From: Collinsella aerofaciens
Lineage (GTDB): Bacteria; Actinomycetota; Coriobacteriia; Coriobacteriales; Coriobacteriaceae
Direction: 5' to 3'
Length of the DNA stretch: 64,000 bases
Assembly: GCA_008680965.1 (NCBI GenBank)
Contig: NAKE01000001.1
Coordinates: 992,001 to 1,056,000, forward strand
Shown here: piece after piece, positions 32,197 through 40,917 of the stretch
Layout of the letters: each line of letters starts with the position of its first letter
Position numbering within the stretch: the first letter of the stretch is position 1
Program-made: the position numbers and the translations under genes
Notes under the pieces: generated by a model
Told to the model about the DNA's origin: nothing
Databases searched by the model: none
The model's input: only the letters and a program-made list of their open reading frames with translations

Positions 32197-34536
32197 CTAT
32201 TTTGCCACTTTCGGCTTAAAGGTTCGCAGGCGCAGAGCGTTGGACACGACGCACACGCTCGACAGGCTCATGGCCGCGGCGCCAAACATCGGTGAGAGCT
32301 GCCACCCGGTGAGCGGGAAGAACACGCCCGCCGCTAGCGGAATGCCGATGCCGTTGTAGAACAGCGCCCAGAACAGGTCCTGCTTGATGTTGCGGATCGT
32401 AGCGCGCGACAGCTCGATGGCGCGGGCGACGTCCATGAGGTCGCTGCGCATGAGTACCACGTCGGCGCCCTCCTTGGCGATGTCGGCGCCGGTGCCGATA
32501 GCAAGGCCCACGTCGGCGCGCGCCAGGGCGGGGGAGTCGTTGATGCCGTCGCCCACCATGGCGACCTTGCCGCCCGCATCCTGCAGTTCGCGCACGTGGC
32601 GCTCCTTGTCGGCGGGCAGGACGTCGGCGATAACCTGTTCGCTGGTGAGACCCACGCGGCGGGCGATGGCCTCGGCCGTCACGCGGTTGTCGCCGGTGAG
32701 CATGCGCACATCGACGCCGAGCGAACGCAGCGCGGCGATGGCCTCGGCGCTCGTTTCTTTGACCTCGTCGGCCACGGCGATGGTACCGACAAGCTTGCCG
32801 TTCTTGGCAAAGAACAGCGGCGTTTTGCCCTCGGTGGCAAATTGCTCGGCAACGCCGGCGGGCACCTCCGCGCCCAGCTCGTTCATCAGGCGCACGTTGC
32901 CGGCAGCGATGGCGTTTTGTCCTTCGCGAGCCGTAACGCCTCGCCCGGGCACGGCGGCAAAGTCCTCGACCGTGCGCGCGACAATTCCGCGCGCCTCGCA
33001 CTCGGCCATAATCGCCTCGGCCAGCGGGTGCTCGCTTGAGCGCTCCAGCGCGGCAGCGAGCTTCAGTAACGCCTTTTCACTCATAGCGGGCGAGCCGTCG
33101 GCGCGCGCAGCAACCACAACGTCGGTCACGGCCGGCTTGCCGCGGGTGACCGTGCCCGTCTTATCGAGCACCACGGTGCCCACGCTGCGCAGGTTCTCCA
33201 GCGCCTCAGCGCTCTTAAACAGGATGCCCATCTCGGCGCCCTTGCCGGTGCCCACCATAATGGCGACGGGCGTGGCCAGGCCGAGCGCACACGGACAACT
33301 GATCACCAGCACAGCGACAGCGGAAGTGAGCGCCTCGTTGATGCTGCTGGTGAGCGCCATCCACGCCACAAAAGTCACGGCCGAGATCACAAACACCACG
33401 GGCACAAACACGCCGGCGACCTTATCGGCCAGGCGGGCGATAGGCGCCTTGGTGGCATTGGCGTCCTCGACGAGCTGGATGATCTTGGCAAGCGATGTGT
33501 CGGCGCCCACGCGTGTGGCGCGGAAGGTAAACGAGCCAGTGCGGTTGACGGTGGCGGCGTTGACGGTGTCGCCGGCGGTCTTTTCCACGGGGATGGACTC
33601 GCCGGTGAGCGCGCTCTCGTCCACGGCCGAGCTGCCCTCGAGCACCACGCCATCGACGGGGATGGACTCTCCGGGGCGCACGCGAAGGACCTGGCCGGGA
33701 AGGATGCTGTCGACGTCGACGGTGGTTTCGGTGCCATCGTCGGCAACGACGGTCGCGGTCTTGGGCGCCAGATCGATGAGCGCCTCGATAGCGCCGCCGG
33801 TCTTGGACTTACTGCGCGTCTCGAGGTATTTGCCCACGGTGACGAGCGACAGAATCGTTCCAGCGCTCTCAAAATATAGGTTGTCCATGCCCGTCGTCAT
33901 GGCATCGTGGACTTGCCCGGCGGCCAGCTGGTCGGCCATGATAAACATGGCATAGAGCGACCAGGCGATCGATGCGGTGGCTCCGACGGCGATGAGAGCA
34001 TCCATGGTGGGCGCGCCGTGCACGAGTGATTTGAAGCCGTTGATAAAGTACGCGTCGTTGACGTAGACGATGGGGATGAGCAGGACAAGCTCGGTGAGGG
34101 CGAGCGTCATGCTGTGGATGTGGTCGGTGAAGATGCTGGGCAGCGGCCAGCCGAGCATATGTCCCATGCCTATGTAGAACAGTGGGATGAGAAAGATGAT
34201 TGAGATGATGAGACGGGTGCGCATGGCAGAGGCGGCGGCCTCCAACTTTTTGGTCGGCGACTCCATATGGGCGGCGCCGGACCTGGCTTGCGCGCTGCCG
34301 CTTGTGGCGGCTTCGGTGCCCGCATTGACGGGCGATGCCGAGTAACCCGCACGGTCGACGGCGGTGCAGATGTCGTCGGTCGTAACCTGCGTGGGGTTAT
34401 AGTCGACCAGCATGGAGCCGGCGAGCAGGTTGACCGCGACGTTTTGGACGCCGTCGAGTTTACTGACGGCACGGTCCACATGTGCCTGGCAGGCGGCGCA
34501 CGTCATGCCGCCCACGTCGAACTTTTCTTGAGCCAT
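32197..34536 (-). CDS. copA: Copper-exporting P1B-type ATPase
   Basis: A 779-residue heavy-metal ATPase. One N-terminal HMA domain (GGMTCAACQAHV, CxxC at about 11-14) is followed by four membrane helices and the actuator loop (SALTGES). The metal-selective CPC motif is in SCPCALGLATP, the phosphorylated Asp in VLDKTGTVTRGKP, and the hinge GDGINDSPAL near the end. CPC with HMA implies Cu(I) export. The ATG follows AAAGGAG. The promoter region carries a CsoR-type operator. Only one HMA domain is present where many CopA have two. Confidence 0.95.
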   Translation of the reverse strand: MAQEKFDVGGMTCAACQAHVDRAVSKLDGVQNVAVNLLAGSMLVDYNPTQVTTDDICTAVDRAGYSASPVNAGTEAATSGSAQARSGAAHMESPTKKLEAAASAMRTRLIISIIFLIPLFYIGMGHMLGWPLPSIFTDHIHSMTLALTELVLLIPIVYVNDAYFINGFKSLVHGAPTMDALIAVGATASIAWSLYAMFIMADQLAAGQVHDAMTTGMDNLYFESAGTILSLVTVGKYLETRSKSKTGGAIEALIDLAPKTATVVADDGTETTVDVDSILPGQVLRVRPGESIPVDGVVLEGSSAVDESALTGESIPVEKTAGDTVNAATVNRTGSFTFRATRVGADTSLAKIIQLVEDANATKAPIARLADKVAGVFVPVVFVISAVTFVAWMALTSSINEALTSAVAVLVISCPCALGLATPVAIMVGTGKGAEMGILFKSAEALENLRSVGTVVLDKTGTVTRGKPAVTDVVVAARADGSPAMSEKALLKLAAALERSSEHPLAEAIMAECEARGIVARTVEDFAAVPGRGVTAREGQNAIAAGNVRLMNELGAEVPAGVAEQFATEGKTPLFFAKNGKLVGTIAVADEVKETSAEAIAALRSLGVDVRMLTGDNRVTAEAIARRVGLTSEQVIADVLPADKERHVRELQDAGGKVAMVGDGINDSPALARADVGLAIGTGADIAKEGADVVLMRSDLMDVARAIELSRATIRNIKQDLFWALFYNGIGIPLAAGVFFPLTGWQLSPMFGAAAMSLSSVCVVSNALRLRTFKPKVAK

Positions 34537-34585
34537 GGCTTCTCCTTTCTGTAGCTCGGTGTTTGAATTGTTAACCTGCTGATAC

Positions 34586-34616
34586 TATACACCCATACCC
34601 CCTGGGGGTGTACAGC
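34586..34616 (-). promoter_or_regulatory. CsoR-type operator and promoter of copA
   Basis: On the minus strand the region reads TACACCCCCAGGGGGTATGG, followed by GTGTATAGTATC. The G/C-tract inverted repeat resembles known CsoR boxes (GGGGGTAtgg type), and TATAGT is a suitable -10 box right beside it. It lies ~50 bases before copA, and the csoR product is encoded in the same cluster. Confidence 0.75.
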
Positions 34617-34685
34617 AGAAGTTGAAATGTAAGACATTCCGATGCGGGGGTCGATTGCCGGGTTGGTGCACCATCCCCGCCCTTC

Positions 34686-34823
34686 GTCTCAATCTGTAAC
34701 ATCTAGCAGGGAAAATGACCTCTAACTATTATAGATTGAGATGTTGTTTTACGAGATTTGTGTATATCTCAATCTGCAACGGTTAGGCCGGTTTTTGCTG
34801 AGTATCTGTTGCAGATTGAGACA
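34686..34823. repeat. Palindrome array 5: two units
   Basis: Units begin near 34687 and 34766. In the second unit the left arm reads TCTCAATCTGCAACGG and the right arm CTGTTGCAGATTGAGA: the usual T-A pair became C-G on both sides, a compensatory change. In the first unit the right arm has TTATAGATTGAG, leaving a G-U pair. Confidence 0.85.
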
Positions 34824-35106
34824 TTGTCCGGCGGGGGAGTCTCTGCTCGGCCCCGACCGCCCTGTCATCTGTGGTTTACGTGGGGGCATGCGAAGCACGG
34901 GTATACTAACCCGCGGCGAATCTGCTCCATCGCTTAGGGCCGCTGCGTCTGGACGGCGCGTGATATGGCTGCCAAAGCGATCGCCAGCGTGCTGAGCAAC
35001 GTCCTCTCTGTGCGCACCTGTTTTTGTATGTATTAGCGCACTACCAAGCACGCTCGCGCGGCCGCATGCCGTGCCCATAACGCGTGCAGATAAGGAACAA
35101 CAACAT
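34824..35106 (+). promoter_or_regulatory. Leader region of the DEAD-box helicase gene
   Basis: A good -10 box TATACT lies at 34902-34907 (no clear -35). If used, the transcript has a ~190-base untranslated leader rich in possible stems. Long leaders are common for cold-shock-type RNA helicases. The ribosome site is AAGGAA at about 35093-35098. Confidence 0.45.
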
Positions 35107-37350
35107 ATGCGTAATTCTGTATCCGACGTCACGGACGCCGAGATTCTGGACGAGGCCCGCGAGGCCATGACCCAGGCTGCCTTTGATGCGGCCGACGAGG
35201 CCAGTGCCGCCCAGGCCGTCGAGTCCGCGACCGAGAGCCTGCCCGCCTTCGACGAGCTGGGCCTTTCGGACGAGATGCTTCGTGCCATCGAGAACCTTGG
35301 TTACACGGCGCCCACGCCCGTGCAGGCCGGCTCGATCCCCGTGGTGCTCGAGGGCCGCGACCTGCTTGCCGCCGCTCAGACCGGCACCGGCAAGACGGCC
35401 GCCTTTTTGCTGCCGACCATGAACAACCTGGAGCACATCGCTCCGCCCAAGCCCGTGCGCGAGCGTGGCGGCCGCAACCGCCGTCGCGGTGCTAAAAAGC
35501 CCGAGGGCAACGGTCGCGGCCCCGTGATGCTCGTCATCACCCCCACGCGCGAGCTTGCCCAGCAGATCGACGAGGTTGCGAGCAAGATCGCCGACGTCAC
35601 CGGCCATGTCGCCGTGACCGTCGTGGGCGGCGTGAGCTACAAGCCGCAGACCGCGGCCCTCAAGTACGGCTGCGACATCCTGGTCGCCACGCCGGGCCGT
35701 CTGGTCGACCTGATCGAGCAGGGCGCCTGCCACCTAGACGAGGTCAAGGTGCTGGTGCTCGACGAGGCCGACCGTATGCTCGACATGGGCTTTTTGCCCG
35801 CCGTCCGCCGCATTGTGCGCGAGACCCCGGCCGAGCGTCAGACGCTGCTGTTCTCGGCCACGCTCGACGAGGAGGCCGTGGGCGAGATCACCGACCTGGT
35901 GAGCGACCCGGCCCGCGTGGAGATCGCGCCCGCCACGTCGACCGCCGACACCGTCGACCAGTTTGTGTTCCCGGTGTCCATCGAGGCCAAGAACAACCTG
36001 CTGCCCGAGTTCCTCAAGAAGGAGGGCCCGGAGCGCACCATCGTCTTTATGCGCACCAAGCACCGCGCCGACAGCTGCTGCCGTCGCCTGGAGCGCAAGG
36101 GCATCAAGGCCGCCGCGATTCACGGCAACCGCAGCCAGGCGCAGCGCGAGCGCGCGCTTTCTGCCTTCCGCGACGGCACCGTCGACGTGTTGGTGGCAAC
36201 CGATGTCCTCGCCCGCGGTATCGACATCAGCGACGTGCGCTACGTCGTGAACTTTGACGTGCCGGCCGAGCCGACCGACTACATCCACCGTATTGGCCGT
36301 ACGGGCCGCGCCGGTGAGCTGGGCTGGGCCATCACGTTTGTGACCGAGCAGGATGTCGATGAGTTCTACGAGATCGAGAAGCTCATGGACAAGACGGCCG
36401 ACATCTACGAGGCCGGCGACCTGCATGTGGGTCCCAATCCGCCCGCGGTTGACCCCGAGCGCGACCCTGCGGCCTTCAAGGTGAAGAAGAAGACCAAGCG
36501 CGGCAAGTCCAAGAGCAAGAAGAAGCTTGAGCAGGCACGTCGCGACGGCAAGCGCAACGGCGATGACTACGGCGATGTGGCCGGTCGTTCCAACCGCGGT
36601 CGCGACGAGCGTCGCGGCGACGGCGAGCGTCCGAGCCGTCCCAAGCGCGGCGGCAAGACCCGCGTGCGCGAGGGCGTTCAGGCTCGCGTGGACGAGGCCG
36701 TTGAGAGCGTGGCCCGCGAGGTGGCTGCCGAGGAGCGCGGCGGTGCTGCTGCCGTCGAGCAGGCCCCGCGCGGCAACCGTGCCGAGCGCCGTGCCAAGCA
36801 GTTCCAGGGCGAGGCACACCGCCGTCGCCGCGAGGACGAGGACCGTGGCGGTCGTCGTCGTGTTGAGCGCGAGGACGAGGGTCGCGGTTCGCGCGGCGGT
36901 AAGCGTGGCTCGGGCGACCGTCGTCGCTCCGGTCGCGATGGCGAGCGCGGTGGCCGTGATGAGCGCCGTGGCGGCGAAGGCCGTGGTGAGCGCGGTAGCC
37001 GCGGCACTGAGCGTCGTGAAGGCGCCCGCGGTAACGGTGGCCGCAGCGGCTCCGGTCGTTCGAATGAGTCGCGCGATCGTCGCGACCCTCGTGCCAGCCG
37101 CGATCGTCGCGATGACTGGCGCAACTACGACGATACCCGCGAAGAGCGTCGCGGCGGCTACCGTGGTGGTCGCGGCGGCAACCAGGCCGGCTCCCGTGGC
37201 GGCCGCGCCGGCGGTCGCGATAACCGTGGCAGCTATGGCAACAGCCGTGGCGGCAAGCGCGGCGGCAGCTCCCGTCGTCCCGGCGACGGCGGCGGCAAGC
37301 GCGGCGGCAGCTCCCGTCGTCCCGGCGACGGCGGCGGCAAGCGCAAGTAA
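35107..37350 (+). CDS. DEAD-box RNA helicase with long Arg/Gly-rich tail
   Basis: A 747-residue ATP-dependent RNA helicase. After an acidic N-terminus come the Q-motif region (FDELGLSDEMLRAIENLGY), motif I AAQTGTGKT, Ia PTREL, II DEADRMLDMGF, III SAT, V and VI (HRIGRTGRAG). An insert rich in Arg and Gly (RERGGRNRRRGAKK) follows motif I. From about residue 455 onward ~290 residues are basic and low-complexity, with many RGG/RRG words, ending in two copies of a 14-residue repeat (SSRRPGDGGGKRGG). Such tails bind RNA. It acts in RNA folding, ribosome assembly or mRNA decay, like CsdA/CshA. Confidence 0.93.
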   Translation: MRNSVSDVTDAEILDEAREAMTQAAFDAADEASAAQAVESATESLPAFDELGLSDEMLRAIENLGYTAPTPVQAGSIPVVLEGRDLLAAAQTGTGKTAAFLLPTMNNLEHIAPPKPVRERGGRNRRRGAKKPEGNGRGPVMLVITPTRELAQQIDEVASKIADVTGHVAVTVVGGVSYKPQTAALKYGCDILVATPGRLVDLIEQGACHLDEVKVLVLDEADRMLDMGFLPAVRRIVRETPAERQTLLFSATLDEEAVGEITDLVSDPARVEIAPATSTADTVDQFVFPVSIEAKNNLLPEFLKKEGPERTIVFMRTKHRADSCCRRLERKGIKAAAIHGNRSQAQRERALSAFRDGTVDVLVATDVLARGIDISDVRYVVNFDVPAEPTDYIHRIGRTGRAGELGWAITFVTEQDVDEFYEIEKLMDKTADIYEAGDLHVGPNPPAVDPERDPAAFKVKKKTKRGKSKSKKKLEQARRDGKRNGDDYGDVAGRSNRGRDERRGDGERPSRPKRGGKTRVREGVQARVDEAVESVAREVAAEERGGAAAVEQAPRGNRAERRAKQFQGEAHRRRREDEDRGGRRRVEREDEGRGSRGGKRGSGDRRRSGRDGERGGRDERRGGEGRGERGSRGTERREGARGNGGRSGSGRSNESRDRRDPRASRDRRDDWRNYDDTREERRGGYRGGRGGNQAGSRGGRAGGRDNRGSYGNSRGGKRGGSSRRPGDGGGKRGGSSRRPGDGGGKRK
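37249..37347 (+). repeat. 42-bp tandem repeat at the 3' end of the helicase gene
   Basis: CAGCTCCCGTCGTCCCGGCG begins at 37266 and again at 37308; the two 42-bp units are almost identical and encode the SSRRPGDGGGKRGG repeat. Copy number may vary between strains. Confidence 0.8.
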
Positions 37351-37384
37351 CACACGTGTCGCGCGGTAAGTCGAGGCGACCAGA

Positions 37385-37417
37385 GGGCTCCGGGCATGTT
37401 TTGCTCGGGGCCCTTTT
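37385..37417 (+). terminator. Rho-independent terminator after the helicase
   Basis: GGGCTCCGGGCA pairs with TGCTCGGGGCCC around TGTTT, then TTTTT. Confidence 0.8.
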
Positions 37418-37421
37418 TGGT

Positions 37422-37540
37422 GCAAGGGGGACAGGTTCATATGCACCAACGTTTTGAAGCTGCGGTGGAATACGGACTGTTTTGGCCTTTTGAGCGGCTT
37501 TTCAGCCCCTATTTCACCGCAACTCATGATTGGTGCAAAG
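37422..37540. repeat. Nested repeats: TTGCGGTGAAATA palindrome inside a tgcaccaa-type pair
   Basis: The palindrome of the smpB type (arms GCTGCGGTGGAATA and TATTTCACCGCAACT, 37459-37524) lies between GGTGCAAGGGGGACAGG...TGCACCAACG (37419-37451) and ATTGGTGCAAAGGGG (37529-37543). The outer words are mutually complementary (TGCACCAA / TTGGTGCA). This looks like one repeat family inserted into another. Confidence 0.75.
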
Positions 37541-37544
37541 GGGC

Positions 37545-37812
37545 CAGAGCAAGGAGTGTCCCTGGGTGCCGGCAGAAAAGGAACGTCCCTAAGTGCCGCA
37601 TAAATACCGTTCATCGGAGAAAAAATACCGTTCGCCGGTCATAATGATTGTTCCGGCTTTGGGCTTGTCTACAATAACCTCAGTGAAAAGAAATGCGGAA
37701 GGTTACCGAGTCCCTTGGACGTGGGCCTAACCAAAGTCTTTGATCGCGTGCGTCTCAAGGGGCGCATTCGATTGATTTTGGTTGGGCTATATTTATGAAG
37801 GGACATGCCACC
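37545..37812 (+). promoter_or_regulatory. Leader of the maltose PTS operon
   Basis: The region has two related words, AAATACCGTTCATCGG and AAATACCGTTCGCCGG (37601-37640). A stem GGTTA (37701-37705) / TAACC (37728-37732) follows, then TGCG/CGCA (about 37750-37765). Since the second gene of the operon is a LicT-type antiterminator, an RNA antiterminator site is expected here, but the match to the known consensus is weak. Confidence 0.35.
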
Positions 37813-38325
37813 ATGGGTTTCTTTTCTCGCCTGATGGGCGGTTCGGATGAGCAGAAGACTGCAGCTTCCGAGTTCGAAATCCTCGCTCCCGTTGCCGGCG
37901 AGCTTGTTCATCTAGAAAATACCAATGACCCCGCTTTTAGCAGCCGTGCCGTGGGCGATGGCGTTGCCGTGGTTCCCCAAGAGGGAACGGTGTGCGCTCC
38001 TGTTTCCGGCACCGTCGCGGCGCTGTTTCCGACTGAGCACGCGCTGGGCATCATGTCCGACGACAGCTCTGCTCAGGTGATGCTGCATATCGGAATCGAC
38101 ACTGTTAAGCTTGAGGGCAAGGGCTTCCATGCGCTTGTTGCCCAGGGTGACCATGTCGACGCGGGCCAGCCCCTCGTCGAGGTCGATTTCGACGCGGTTC
38201 GCGCCGCCGGCTTCGATCCCACGGTCTTCGTTATCGTGTGCGAGCGCTCGGAGAACTCGACTCTTCGTGAGCATGCTTCCGGCCCTGTTGCTGTTAAAGA
38301 GCCTGTCATCTGGCTTTCCGAGTAA
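37813..38325 (+). CDS. PTS EIIA, glucose type
   Basis: A 170-residue EIIA-Glc domain protein. The family's residues are visible: EILAPVAGELVHLENTND, ISDDSSAQVMLHIGIDTVKL with the phosphorylated His in LHIGID, and FVIVCERSEN. It passes phosphate from HPr to EIIB domains. As a free-standing EIIA it serves the EIICB encoded two genes on and perhaps MurP, both of which lack EIIA. The ATG at 37813 has GAAGGGA nine bases before; an ATG six codons upstream is possible. Confidence 0.92.
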   Translation: MGFFSRLMGGSDEQKTAASEFEILAPVAGELVHLENTNDPAFSSRAVGDGVAVVPQEGTVCAPVSGTVAALFPTEHALGIMSDDSSAQVMLHIGIDTVKLEGKGFHALVAQGDHVDAGQPLVEVDFDAVRAAGFDPTVFVIVCERSENSTLREHASGPVAVKEPVIWLSE

Positions 38326-38343
38326 ATTCTTGTGGTGGGTACC

Positions 38344-39198
38344 GTGGTTATCAAGCGAGTTTTTAACAACAACGTCGCAATGGTCACTTCGGACGATGGC
38401 TCCGAGCTCATCGTCATCGGGCGAGGCCTCTGCTTTGGCCGTCATGCCGGCGATGCCATCGACGAGGCGTCGATTGAAAAGACCTACGCGTTGCAGAAGG
38501 GAACTTCTCAGGACTCGCGTACGATTGACCGCTTGGCACATCTTTTGGAGTCCATCCCCACCGTCAACCTCATGATTGCCGAGGATATTGTTCAGATGCT
38601 CCGTCGAGAGCTCAATGTTGATATCAACGACAAGATTCTCATTGCTCTCGCAGACCATATCAGCCTTGCTTTGGAGCGCGAGCGCAAGGGCGTCTCCTGT
38701 GAGAATCCGTTGCTGCTCGAGATCCAGCAGTTCTATCGCAAGGAGTATGCACTTGCGGGCCGTGCGCTGCAGATTATCAAGGAGTATATGGGCATCCAGA
38801 TGAGCGAAGAAGAGCAGGGCTTCATTACGCTGCATATCGTCAACGCCACCATGCCGCAACGCTCCGACCGTCTAATCGTCTCGGTCCAGCTTGTTCGCGA
38901 CGTGCTCGCGATTGTTTCCAAGCGCTATGCTACGACCCTCGATGACACCTCGTTGCCCTATGAGCGTTTCGTCCGCCACCTGCAGTTTTTCGCACAGCGG
39001 GCGCTTGACCCCACGGCCGGGCAAATCAATGGCGACGCGCTGTTCCGAATCGATGAAACGGCGTATCCGTGCGCATTCTCGTGCGCGGACGCCATAGCCG
39101 CCCACTTGTCGTCTACCTATAACGTTGTCGTTACCGATGCCGAGAAGAGCTATCTCGCATATCACATTGTTAACCTGCTTGGAGAACCTGGTCTCTAG
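38344..39198 (+). CDS. BglG/LicT-family transcription antiterminator
   Basis: A 284-residue antiterminator: an N-terminal RNA-binding CAT domain (VIKRVFNNNVAMVTSDDG, about residues 1-56), then two PRD domains (about 65-170 and 175-284) with the regulatory His residues in ADHISLALERE, LHIVNA and YHIVNLLGE. It binds a leader RNA hairpin to prevent termination when its PTS sugar is present. GTG at 38344 is preferred because the family starts M-x-I-K-K-V-x-N-N-N; GTGs at 38332 and 38335 are alternatives. It lies between EIIA and EIICB. Confidence 0.9.
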   Translation: MVIKRVFNNNVAMVTSDDGSELIVIGRGLCFGRHAGDAIDEASIEKTYALQKGTSQDSRTIDRLAHLLESIPTVNLMIAEDIVQMLRRELNVDINDKILIALADHISLALERERKGVSCENPLLLEIQQFYRKEYALAGRALQIIKEYMGIQMSEEEQGFITLHIVNATMPQRSDRLIVSVQLVRDVLAIVSKRYATTLDDTSLPYERFVRHLQFFAQRALDPTAGQINGDALFRIDETAYPCAFSCADAIAAHLSSTYNVVVTDAEKSYLAYHIVNLLGEPGL

Positions 39199-39297
39199 GC
39201 ATAACGTGCCCACACATCGATTGATATAAGGCAAGGCTCACGGTCTTGTCCAGGGCACATCTGTCTTAATTTGCGGAAAAGGAAGGGGAGTACCGCT

Positions 39298-40914
39298 ATG
39301 ACCGCAAAAAAGAAGTTCAATTTCAAAGCGCCGTTGGAGGTGTTCGCGAAGTCGATCGTCCAGCCGATGATGTATCTCTCGGTTGCCGGCATCCTGCTCA
39401 TTGTGGGCATCATTCTGACCAACAAGACCATTTGCGCTTTGGTCCCCGTACTGGGCTCCGGTCCGTTCCAGCTTGTGGGCGCCGTTGTCTACCAGTCGCT
39501 GATGTTTATCATCAACAACCTCTCGATTCTGTTCTGCGTGGGTATCGCCGGCGCCATGGCAAAGAAGAACAAGGGCCATGCTTCGCTGATTGCCCTGATG
39601 TCGTTCTTCCTGTTCCTGCAGGCTAACAACATCGTGCTCAACGCCACCGGCTCTCTTGCCGATGCGAGCGGCATGCTCGGTCTTACCGGAACCGGCCAGG
39701 CCACCGTTATGGGCATTCAGGTGCTCGATACCGGCGTGTTCGGCGGCATCATTCTCGGTTGTATCACCGGTACCGTGTTCAACAAGTACTCGAACAAGCA
39801 GTTCCCCATTGCCCTTTCGATGTTCTCGGGCGTTCGCTTCCCGTTCCTGATCATGATCATCATTTCCTGGATCATGGGCGCTGGCTTCTGCATCGTTTGG
39901 CCTCCGGTTCAGGGCGCCATCTCCTCCGTTGCCGGCATCATTAAGGAGTCGGGCAACATCGGTCTGTTTATCTACGGCATGCTCAACAAGCTGCTCGTTC
40001 CCACCGGTCTGCACCACCTCATCTACACCCCGTTCCAGTTCTCCGATGTGGGCGGCACCCTGACGCTGGGTGATCAGGTTATCGCCGGCGCCTACCCCAT
40101 CCGTGTTGCCGAGATGGCAATGACGGGCCAGCCCTTCTCCGATAGCACCTACTTCAACAGCTACACCTTCAACAACCTGTGGCCCTACATCGGCATCGGT
40201 CTCGCCTTTATCTTCACCGCTTACAAGGGGAACAAGGATAAGACCAAGGCAGTTATCATCCCGCTGATCATCACCGCCGTGCTCTCCTGCGTCACCGAGC
40301 CCATGGACTTCCTCTTTGTCTTTGCCGCTCCTGTGCTCTTTGTCGTTCACTCGATTCTTTCCGGTATTTTCCTGGTTCTGCTCAAGGTCCTCTCCGTGCC
40401 CGCTTCGACTGCAGGCGGCATCATCAACATCGTGGTTTCCAACCTGGTCCTCGGTGTCGACAAGACCAACTGGCCGGTTATGCTGGTGCTTGGAGTCGTA
40501 AACGCCGCTCTGTACTTCTTCCTCTTCACCTTCCTTATTAAGAAGCTCAACCTCCACACGCCTGGCCGCGAGGAGGAGTCCGAGCTCGCCGAGTCCGTTG
40601 CCGAGGGCGAGGCCGCCGCGTCTGTCGCGGTGAAGCAGGGCGCCGTTGCCGCGGCTCCCGCAGAGGGCGTCGATGCAGGTATTGCCGACCTGGTCGCAGG
40701 TCTTGGCGGCAAGGACAACATCGAGGAGCTCGAGAACTGCTTTACGCGTCTCCGCGTGAACGTTAAGAACCCGGACCTCATCAATGAGGACCTCATCAAC
40801 CACGTGCCCAACAGCGGCATCAACCGCAACGGCAATAATATCCAGATCATCTTTGGCATGAAGGTCGCCGAGATGCGCGACAAGGTCGAAAACGCAATTG
40901 AGAAGGAGCAGTAA
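39298..40914 (+). CDS. PTS EIICB, alpha-glucoside/maltose type
   Basis: A 538-residue sugar permease: an EIIC membrane domain (about residues 15-430, ten or so helices) and a C-terminal EIIB (about 465-538) with the phosphorylated Cys in EELENCFTRLRVN. The closest types I know are GlvC/MalP/AglA, which take up maltose and other alpha-glucosides as 6-phosphates. The GH4 enzyme right after it supports this. The ATG follows GGAAGGGGAG. No EIIA domain is present; it is encoded upstream. Confidence 0.9.
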   Translation: MTAKKKFNFKAPLEVFAKSIVQPMMYLSVAGILLIVGIILTNKTICALVPVLGSGPFQLVGAVVYQSLMFIINNLSILFCVGIAGAMAKKNKGHASLIALMSFFLFLQANNIVLNATGSLADASGMLGLTGTGQATVMGIQVLDTGVFGGIILGCITGTVFNKYSNKQFPIALSMFSGVRFPFLIMIIISWIMGAGFCIVWPPVQGAISSVAGIIKESGNIGLFIYGMLNKLLVPTGLHHLIYTPFQFSDVGGTLTLGDQVIAGAYPIRVAEMAMTGQPFSDSTYFNSYTFNNLWPYIGIGLAFIFTAYKGNKDKTKAVIIPLIITAVLSCVTEPMDFLFVFAAPVLFVVHSILSGIFLVLLKVLSVPASTAGGIINIVVSNLVLGVDKTNWPVMLVLGVVNAALYFFLFTFLIKKLNLHTPGREEESELAESVAEGEAAASVAVKQGAVAAAPAEGVDAGIADLVAGLGGKDNIEELENCFTRLRVNVKNPDLINEDLINHVPNSGINRNGNNIQIIFGMKVAEMRDKVENAIEKEQ

Positions 40915-40917
40915 ACA

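Noticed and set aside
35734..37614. 626-residue open frame antisense to the DEAD-box helicase
   Set aside because: It is an Ala/Val-rich shadow produced by GC-rich codons of the helicase and its RG-rich tail; no ribosome site or domain is seen.
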